Origin: an uncultured Prevotellaceae bacterium
Lineage (GTDB): Bacteria; Bacteroidota; Bacteroidia; Bacteroidales; Bacteroidaceae
Reading direction: 5' to 3'
DNA length: 35,262 nucleotides
NCBI GenBank assembly: GCA_946415705.1
Contig: CAMKTN010000027.1
Span: 1 to 35,262 of the forward strand
Shown: in pieces, positions 25,330 to 31,157 of the stretch
Layout of the letters: every line of letters begins with the position of its first letter
Position numbering within the stretch: position 1 is the first letter of the stretch
The notes under the pieces: generated by a model
Database searches by the model: none
What the model saw: only the letters and a program-made list of their open reading frames with translations
What the model was told of the DNA's origin: nothing
Made by a program: the position numbers and the translations under genes

Positions 25330-25360
25330 CAAAAATAGCACTTAATTTGAAACCGCGCAA
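25330..25360 (-). promoter_or_regulatory. Promoter for the ATPase-STAS-transporter-NRPS run
   Basis: Minus strand: TTG (25358-25360), 20-base spacer, TATTTTTG (25330-25337). The box ends 10 bases before the ATG, implying a leader of only a few bases. It is the only good promoter seen upstream of the NRPS. Confidence 0.65.
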
Positions 25361-25410
25361 GAAAACTCCAAAAAATTAAGGCTATTCCCCAATAAATCCC
25401 CCTTCCACCG

Positions 25411-25612
25411 CCCAAAACCCTTAACCCTTTCGCGCGAAACCCATAGGTCTTTTGCCCAAACCCTTAACCCTTTCGCCAAAATCCCTTAGGTCTTTTGCCA
25501 AACCCCTTAACCCTTTTCTCCCAAACCCTTAACACAATTCCTCATAACCCTTACCCCTTTCTCCCGCAACCATCAGGCCTTCCGCCCAGTCCCCTTAACC
25601 CTTCTTGCACGA
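25411..25612. repeat. Degenerate 43-44-base tandem repeat rich in CCCTTAACCC
   Basis: Copies begin near 25411, 25455 and 25498. Each starts CCCAAACCCTTAACCC and contains a GGTCTTTTG segment in the first two; later copies decay. Within each, ACCCTTA and ACCCTTT form 7-base half units. It resembles telomere repeats only by chance composition. Confidence 0.8.
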
Positions 25613-25781
25613 AGACCATGCTCTTCTCGTCGTTCCCTCGCGACCGAACGACCAACACAGCTTGGTCTTCCAACTGGATCACCTTGGTGAGACAGCAAAT
25701 GCACATAGGTACAAAGGCAAATGCAATTTGGTGTGTGGGCCGTTGAAGATTGGTGCGTTGGCGTTACCCTGCGGTGTAAAT

Positions 25782-25942
25782 AACTGTTATCTGTTGACAA
25801 CTGTTTACATCTGGCTTCGGTTGCCCTAAAATGTCAACAGATGTAAACAGATGACAGTTTTTCCGCGAGAGGGTATATCTCGGTCGTGGGGGCGGTTTTC
25901 TCTCATCGTGGGGGCGGATTCCATGTCAACAGATGTAAACAG
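25782..25942. repeat. Direct and inverted CTGTTTACATCTG repeats
   Basis: ATGTCAACAGATGTAAACAG occurs perfectly at 25831-25850 and 25923-25942 (92 bases apart). CTGTTTACATCTG at 25801-25813 pairs perfectly with 25838-25850 (13 base pairs, 24-base loop), with outer arms AACTGTTATCTGTT and AACAGATGACAGTT (25846-25859) as an alternative pairing. CGTGGGGGCGG is also duplicated between the direct copies. Confidence 0.9.
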
Positions 25943-26130
25943 TAAACAGTTTTTTCGGCAAAGATTTTGCAGTATATGGGGACGAGAGAGCGTAGAGAGA
26001 AGATAAATATATCTTATATGTTTATTATATATATTATTATATATCAATGTATTATATATAATATAATTCTATCAATAATCCTTACAACTTAAAGCCTCCT
26101 TGCAGTCTGTTGTAGGGTACAGAAAAATAA

Positions 26131-26151
26131 CTGTAATCTGTAATCTGTTTA
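26131..26151. repeat. CTGTAAT heptamer array
   Basis: Three 7-base units (CTGTAAT, CTGTAAT, CTGTTTA), related to the CTGTTTACATCTG repeats at 25782-25942. Confidence 0.75.
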
Positions 26152-26334
26152 CATTTTCTGCGAGACTGACACAGACCTTGCGGACGAAGTGCCAGGAAGG
26201 GGGCGAGGGGCAGAACCGCCAAGAACGGGGTGGGAAGGGGAGGTTTCGGAGGAGGACATGGGGGAAAGCGCAGGGGGAGGGGGGCCTGGGGATAGGGCGC
26301 TGTGTTGCCTGCGGTTTGTCCGCAGGGCGGGGCC

Positions 26335-27264
26335 TTAGATCAGGTACTGGCTGCTGATGCTTTCGTTGTCTTCGACGCGGCGGATGGTTTCGGCGATGAG
26401 GTCGGCGATGGATATTTGCTTGACCTTGGCGCAGCGGTTGCTGTAGGGGATGGAGTCGGTGAAGACGATCTCCTTGAGCTGGCTGTTCTGCACGCGCTCG
26501 CTGGCGGAGCCGCTCATGACGCAGTGGCTGGCGATGGCGCGAACGCTGCGGGCACCGTGCTCGATCATCAGGTCGGCGGCCTTGGTGATGGTGCCGGCGG
26601 TATCGACCATGTCATCTACGAGGACGACGTCGGCATTCTCCACATCGCCGATAATCTGCATGCTGGCGACTTCGTTGGGGCGGGGGCGTGTCTTGTTGCA
26701 GAGCACGAGGGGGCAACCGAAATATTTGGAGTAGGCGGAGGCGCGCTTGGAGCCGCCCACGTCGGGGGTGGCGATGACGAGGTTCTCGAGGTTGAGGCTC
26801 TTCACGTAGGGGAGCAGGACGCTGGAGGCGTAGAGGTGATCGACGGGGACGTTGAAGAAGCCTTGCTCCTGGTCGGCGTGCAGGTCCATGGTGATGAGGC
26901 GGCTGATGCCGGCCACGGAGAGCATGTCTGCCACGAGCTTGGCGCCGATGGCCACGCGGGGCTTGTCCTTGCGGTCCTGACGTGCCCATCCGAAATAGGG
27001 GATGACGGCGTTGATGCTGCGGGCGGAGGCGCGTTTGGCGGCGTCGATCATCAGCAGTAGCTCCATGAGGTTGTCGCTGTTGGGGAAGGTGCTCTGCACG
27101 AGGAAGACATCGCGACCGCGGATGCTCTCTTCGTAGCTGACGCTGAATTCGCCGTCGGCGAAGTGTGTGATGTTGATCTGGCCTGGGGGTACGCCCAGGC
27201 TTTTGCAGATTTTCTCGGTGAGGTACTGTGTGGCGGTGCCGGAGAAGACGAGGAAGGAGGACAT
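26335..27264 (-). CDS. prs: Ribose-phosphate pyrophosphokinase
   Basis: Prs makes phosphoribosyl pyrophosphate from ribose 5-phosphate and ATP, feeding nucleotide, histidine and nicotinamide-cofactor synthesis. The 309-residue length is normal. Motifs: FADGEFSVSYEESIRGRDVFLVQSTF, NLMELLLMIDAAKRASA, PYFGWARQDRK, the metal/ribose segment TMDLHADQEQGFF, DVGGSKRASAYSK, and the PRPP loop ADVVLVDDMVDTAGT. It follows the ThiE-like gene on the same strand; the 86-base gap holds a TTCAAG repeat and no -7 box, so co-transcription is possible. Confidence 0.97.
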   Translation of the reverse strand: MSSFLVFSGTATQYLTEKICKSLGVPPGQINITHFADGEFSVSYEESIRGRDVFLVQSTFPNSDNLMELLLMIDAAKRASARSINAVIPYFGWARQDRKDKPRVAIGAKLVADMLSVAGISRLITMDLHADQEQGFFNVPVDHLYASSVLLPYVKSLNLENLVIATPDVGGSKRASAYSKYFGCPLVLCNKTRPRPNEVASMQIIGDVENADVVLVDDMVDTAGTITKAADLMIEHGARSVRAIASHCVMSGSASERVQNSQLKEIVFTDSIPYSNRCAKVKQISIADLIAETIRRVEDNESISSQYLI

Positions 27265-27301
27265 GGGGGAGGAGGTTTATGGTTGAGGGTTTTGTTTATT
27301 C

Positions 27302-27350
27302 GTTCAAGGGTTCAAGAAGTTCAAGAGTTCAAGGGTTCAAGAAGTTGAAC
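27302..27350. repeat. GTTCAAG tandem repeat between thiE-like and prs
   Basis: Six TTCAAG-type copies at spacings of 8 or 9 bases, arranged as a 25-base super-unit present twice (GTTCAAGGGTTCAAGAA core). It starts directly after the stop codon of the ThiE-like gene. Confidence 0.9.
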
Positions 27351-27956
27351 TTACTCGGCGGCTTTGCGGAGCTTGCGGAAGTGTGCGATGACTTCTTTGT
27401 AGTCGAGGCCGGAGTGGATATTGAAGCGTGTCCAGAGGTCGCCGAGGATGACGGCACCGCCGAAGCCGTAGTCGGAGAGACGGGGGAGCGTCTCGCTGTT
27501 GACGCCGCCAGCTGCCATCACCTTGCGGTCGATGAGACCTGCGCGTGTGGCGTCGTGCAGCTGCTCGGGGGTGTAGGCTGCATGGCGGTTGGGGTAGGTG
27601 ATGCTGTCGAAGACGGGGGAGAGGAAGACGTAGTCCAGGTCGCGCCGCTGTTGCAGCTCTTCCAGCGAATGGCAGGAGCGGCTGCAGGTGCCGTGGTAGT
27701 TCTGCGGGAGCGTGTTGTGCTTCTCGGAGAGGTGAACGCCACGCAGGCCGAACTCATCGACGAGGTAGAAATGGTCGTGGACGACGATGCGGTTGTGCCA
27801 TTGTTGGGGGATGAGTGTCAGCAACCGTTCGGAATAGATGGGCTCGGTGTTGGGCTTGCGCAGGTGGAAGGAATCGAGTCCTTCCTCGAAGAGTGCTGAT
27901 ATGATGGTGTCTTCTTCTACGAAGAAGTCGGGGGTAGAAAGCAGAATGAGTTTCAT
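27351..27956 (-). CDS. ThiE/TenI-family protein (thiamine phosphate synthase-like)
   Basis: A 201-residue TIM-barrel protein of the ThiE/TenI family. Thiamine phosphate synthase couples the pyrimidine and thiazole halves of thiamine; TenI is a related thiazole tautomerase. Family landmarks are FHLRKP near the start, IVVHDHFYLVDEFGLRGVHLSE, SRSCHSLEEL, the segment LDYVFLSPVFDSITYPN, and VMAAGGVNSETLPRL. The usual TxTK sequence after the SPVF element is replaced by SITYPN, and no other thiamine genes are nearby, so the exact activity is uncertain. A TACTTTTG box lies 23 bases upstream. It precedes prs on the same strand. Confidence 0.85.
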   Translation of the reverse strand: MKLILLSTPDFFVEEDTIISALFEEGLDSFHLRKPNTEPIYSERLLTLIPQQWHNRIVVHDHFYLVDEFGLRGVHLSEKHNTLPQNYHGTCSRSCHSLEELQQRRDLDYVFLSPVFDSITYPNRHAAYTPEQLHDATRAGLIDRKVMAAGGVNSETLPRLSDYGFGGAVILGDLWTRFNIHSGLDYKEVIAHFRKLRKAAE

Positions 27957-27979
27957 GTGCTCTTTTTGTTTTTCTGCTG

Positions 27980-27987
27980 CAAAAGTA
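27980..27987 (-). promoter_or_regulatory. Candidate -7 box for the ThiE-like gene
   Basis: Minus-strand TACTTTTG matches TAnnTTTG and lies about 23 bases before the ATG. No clear -33 element was found. Confidence 0.5.
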
Positions 27988-28010
27988 CTACAAATAATCT
28001 ATATAAACGA

Positions 28011-28040
28011 AGAAAAGCACGAAAGAATTCGCGCTTTTCT
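28011..28040. terminator. Hairpin after the M16 protease gene
   Basis: AGAAAAGC pairs with GCTTTTCT, with two further pairs after one mismatch and an 8-base loop. It is about 30 bases beyond the minus-strand M16 stop. On the plus strand a T6 run follows; on the minus strand the tail is less T-rich. Confidence 0.6.
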
Positions 28041-28069
28041 CCTTTTTTAATAACCTTTAATATGTTGGC

Positions 28070-30976
28070 CTAATATCCAAAGATTTCTGAGAGTGAAACA
28101 TGGCGCACAGGACCAACTTGTTGCAAGGCGTCCATGTCGAGCTCTTTCGCGTCGCCGAGGATGGCGATGCGGCGCGGTTTGCGGGCCATGCGTTCATTGG
28201 CGAAGCGCACGATGTCATTGAGGGTGAGGTCGGGGAGTGCGTTGTAGATGCGCTCGTTGATGTCGTAGTCGATGCCGCGCTCCTGAGCCGCTAACCAGGC
28301 GTTGATGACACCGAAGCGGGTGGTGCGTTGTGCTGCGAGTTGTTTCGTAAGGCTCTGTTTGGCAATCTCGAAAGCGCCTTGGCTCTGCGGTATTGTATCG
28401 AGGATCTGGTTGAAGGTGCGAATGCAGTCCATGAGCTTGTCGTTCTGCGAGATGATGGAGGTGAAGCTCGTCTCGGGGTGTCCCTTGCGGTCAGGGATAC
28501 CGTCGTAGTAGGCGCTGGCGCTGTAGGCGAGGCCGCGGCTCTCGCGCAGTTCCTGGAAGACGATGCCGTTCATGCCGCTGCCGAAGTACTCGTTGTAGAG
28601 TGCTGCCACGGGCGTTTGTTCTACCTGCCACGGCATCAGGTCGTTGTGGAAGGCAATCATATAGATGTTCTTGGCATCGTAGGGTGCGATGATGATTTCC
28701 GTGGCGGGCGTCTCCTGCTCCTGGTAGTCCTCGAAGGCTGGTGCCGGCAGCAGGGTCTCGGGGAGCGTATGCTCCTTGGTGAGGAGCTCCGCGAGGTCGC
28801 TCTGGCTGCGGGGACCGTAGTAGAGGACGGTATGCTCGAAGCTGGTGAGCGAGTGAATGAGGTCGATGAGCGTCTGCGGGTCGGTGGCTGCGAGCTGTGC
28901 TGCCGTGACGATATTGCGCTGGGCGTTGCGCTCACCATATATATTATATGCGCGCAGGCGTGAGAAGCAGGTCTGCTGCTCCAGCTTTGCATCGGCCTGG
29001 GCCTTGGCGACGTTCATGATGTAGGCCTGATAGGCTTCGGTATCTACCTGCACGTTGGCCAGCACGTTCTCGGCGAGTGCCAGCGCCTCGGGCAGCTTCT
29101 CGTCGAGACCCGAGAGCATGATAGATGTCTGATAGGGGCCTGCGTAGATGCCGAAGGTGCAGGCGAGGCCGTAGAACTGCTGTTGCACCTGCTCTGCCGT
29201 GAGGCTGTCGGTGCCCAGTAGGTCGATGTAGTCGCTGGCGTCGTCCAGCAGCGGGTTGGCAGCGGTGCCGAAAGGCAGGTAGAAGACGAGGTTGAAGATG
29301 CCGTTCTCAGTGTTCTCCTTGTACACCAGCGGCAGGTCATGGGCGGTGGTGCCTATGGTGAGGTCTTCCTTGAAATCCACGAAGCGGGGTTCGATGGGCT
29401 CTACTTCGGTTCCTTGGATTTCCGTGACGAAGTCGCTCATCTCGTTGCGGTTAGCTGGGATGGGCGTGATCTCGGGCTTGTCGATTTTCTTGATGTTGGG
29501 GTCGTCGCCCTGGCGCTTGAAGACGGTCACAACGTTTTCCGTGAAGTGGCGCTGTGCGAAGTTGACGATGTCCTCTTTTGTGAGGGCTGCGATGCGGTCG
29601 ATCTGGCCGACGGCGTCTTGCCATTCGATGCCGTTGATGAAAGCATCCTGGAACATTGATGTGCGGGCGCGGTTGGTTTCCATGGCCTGCATCTTGTGCA
29701 GCTTCATGTTATTGATGATAGCGGGCAGCAGGTCATCGGGGAAGTCGCCGCATTTGAGCTTGTTGATCTCGCCCAGCAAGCGTTCGCGACACTCTTCCAA
29801 GGTCTGTCCCTCGCGTGGTGAACCGCCCATGAAGAAGATGCTGTAGTCGGCCAACTGGTAGTCGCTGGCCCAAGCCTCCAGCATGGTCATCTTCTGGTTG
29901 ATGTCGAGGTCGATGAGACCTGCGCTGCCGTTGCTCATGACCTCGCTGATGAGCGAGAGGGTGTCACAGGCGAGGTCTTTGGCGCCGGGGAAGGCCCAGC
30001 CCAGATAGAGCGATTCGGCATTGAGGCCGATGACGGTGGTATCTACGGGCTGTGTCAACGCTGCCACGGGCTCGTACTCGGGCTGCTTGCAGTCGGGATT
30101 CTCCTGCCAGTCGCCAAAGTATTTCTCCAGAATGTCGATGGTCTTTTCGGGATCTAAATCGCCTGACATACAGATGGCTACATTGTTCGGGCAGTAGTAG
30201 TTCTTGAAGTAGTTCTTGATGTTGGTGATCGAGGGATTCTTCAAGTGTTCCTGTGTGCCGATGGTGGTCTGTGTGCCGTAAGGATGTGTGGGGAATAGCT
30301 TGTAGAGGAGGGCGTTGATCATCTTCTCGTTGTCGTCGCTCAGGTAGATGTTGTACTCCTCATACACAGCTTCCAGCTCGGTGTGGAAGCCGCGGATGAC
30401 CATGTTCTGGAAACGGTCTGCCTGGATGCGGGCCCAGTTCTCCACCTCGTTGGAGGGGATGTTCTCCACATAGCAGGTAATGTCGAATGAGGTGAAGGCG
30501 TTGCTGCCGTCAGAGCCTATGAGGGCCATGAGCTTGTCGTACTCGTTGGGAATATTGTACTTGGCTGCCAGCTGGCTGACGCTGTCAATCTCGTGGTAAG
30601 CCTGACGACGCGCCTCAGGGTCGGTGAGCTGTCGGTAGGCTTCGTAGCGCTGCTCGATGTCGTCGAGCAGGGGAGCCTCTGCCTCGGCATCGGTGGTGCC
30701 GAAATGGTTGGTGCCCTTGAACATCAGGTGTTCGAGATAGTGTGCCAAGCCTGTTGTCTCGGCGGGATCGTTGCGAGAACCCGTGCGCACGGCGATATTG
30801 GCCTGGATGCGAGGCTCGTCCTTGTTCACGGAGAGATAAACTTTCAGACCGTTCTTGAGCGTGTAGATGCGTGTCTGCATCGGGTCGCCCTTCACGCTCT
30901 CGTAGTCGTGCTTCTTGCAGCCCGTAAGGCTCAGCAAGATGGCCGCCGTGGCGGCAAAGAGATAGAATCGTTTCAT
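28070..30976 (-). CDS. M16-family zinc metalloprotease lipoprotein
   Basis: A 968-residue, two-half M16 (pitrilysin/insulinase-like) peptidase. The N-terminus is a lipoprotein signal with lipobox LTGC (Cys20), so it should be tethered to a membrane facing the periplasm or surface. The inverted zinc motif is HYLEH at 79-83 (His79, Glu82, His83); the third ligand is probably Glu207 in ELEAVYEEY, later than usual because of an inserted helical segment around 95-150. The second half (about 520-968) has the inactive M16 fold with FQELRESRGLAYSASAYYD. Such enzymes degrade peptides in an enclosed chamber. It stands alone, with a TACCTTTG box at 31017-31024, and is divergent from the ABC transporter gene. 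Confidence 0.94.
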   Translation of the reverse strand: MKRFYLFAATAAILLSLTGCKKHDYESVKGDPMQTRIYTLKNGLKVYLSVNKDEPRIQANIAVRTGSRNDPAETTGLAHYLEHLMFKGTNHFGTTDAEAEAPLLDDIEQRYEAYRQLTDPEARRQAYHEIDSVSQLAAKYNIPNEYDKLMALIGSDGSNAFTSFDITCYVENIPSNEVENWARIQADRFQNMVIRGFHTELEAVYEEYNIYLSDDNEKMINALLYKLFPTHPYGTQTTIGTQEHLKNPSITNIKNYFKNYYCPNNVAICMSGDLDPEKTIDILEKYFGDWQENPDCKQPEYEPVAALTQPVDTTVIGLNAESLYLGWAFPGAKDLACDTLSLISEVMSNGSAGLIDLDINQKMTMLEAWASDYQLADYSIFFMGGSPREGQTLEECRERLLGEINKLKCGDFPDDLLPAIINNMKLHKMQAMETNRARTSMFQDAFINGIEWQDAVGQIDRIAALTKEDIVNFAQRHFTENVVTVFKRQGDDPNIKKIDKPEITPIPANRNEMSDFVTEIQGTEVEPIEPRFVDFKEDLTIGTTAHDLPLVYKENTENGIFNLVFYLPFGTAANPLLDDASDYIDLLGTDSLTAEQVQQQFYGLACTFGIYAGPYQTSIMLSGLDEKLPEALALAENVLANVQVDTEAYQAYIMNVAKAQADAKLEQQTCFSRLRAYNIYGERNAQRNIVTAAQLAATDPQTLIDLIHSLTSFEHTVLYYGPRSQSDLAELLTKEHTLPETLLPAPAFEDYQEQETPATEIIIAPYDAKNIYMIAFHNDLMPWQVEQTPVAALYNEYFGSGMNGIVFQELRESRGLAYSASAYYDGIPDRKGHPETSFTSIISQNDKLMDCIRTFNQILDTIPQSQGAFEIAKQSLTKQLAAQRTTRFGVINAWLAAQERGIDYDINERIYNALPDLTLNDIVRFANERMARKPRRIAILGDAKELDMDALQQVGPVRHVSLSEIFGY

Positions 30977-31016
30977 ATCGGATGAATGATGGTATTTGTG
31001 ATATCGTAATTCTTGG

Positions 31017-31024
31017 CAAAGGTA
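31017..31024 (-). promoter_or_regulatory. Candidate -7 box for the M16 protease gene
   Basis: Minus-strand TACCTTTG matches TAnnTTTG and gives a leader of about 35 bases. It is the same octamer as in front of the DUF4468-like and lipoprotein genes. No good -33 was found. Confidence 0.55.
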
Positions 31025-31131
31025 GTGATTATCTGTGTAAACTTACGTCCAAGACGGATGAAGTATGGGTAGAAGGAAGTGTTTTAATCCTTTTTAACTA
31101 ATATGTGGAGAGGGCTTTCGGGATTAATCCG

Positions 31132-31139
31132 TATTTTTG
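31132..31139 (+). promoter_or_regulatory. Candidate -7 box for the ABC transporter gene
   Basis: TATTTTTG matches TAnnTTTG. It ends 18 bases before the ATG at 31158 and overlaps the alternative in-frame TTG at 31137, which is therefore unlikely to be the start. Confidence 0.55.
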
Positions 31140-31157
31140 CAAACCAATACACACGAG

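Larger units (their letters stand above)
25361..26334. other. Kilobase spacer without a convincing gene
   Basis: Short open frames here have no recognisable domains and no sensible composition, so no gene is called. From left to right the spacer holds degenerate CCCTTAACCC-type repeats (25411-25612), a stretch with no recognised content (25613-25780), direct and inverted CTGTTTACATCTG repeats (25782-25942), an AT-rich block (about 25999-26083), three CTGTAAT heptamers (26131-26151), a G-rich block (26190-26300), and a hairpin of 7 base pairs (CCTGCGG and its complement, 26308-26326) just after the prs stop. The hairpin has no T run and is a weak terminator candidate. Confidence 0.7.

Noticed and set aside
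25411..25612. Telomere-like CCCTTAACCC repeats
   Set aside because: Bacterial chromosomes do not use such telomeres, and the units are degenerate and have a 43-44-base period.
25495..25746. Small open frame in the gene-free spacer
   Set aside because: It lies across the degenerate repeat and shows no start signal, domain or normal composition.
25782..25942. CRISPR array
   Set aside because: Only two exact direct copies, spaced 92 bases apart, with no series of spacers and no cas genes.
25782..26083. Replication origin from direct repeats plus an AT-rich block
   Set aside because: No DnaA boxes or dnaA-type neighbours were recognised, so it is kept only as a low-confidence idea.
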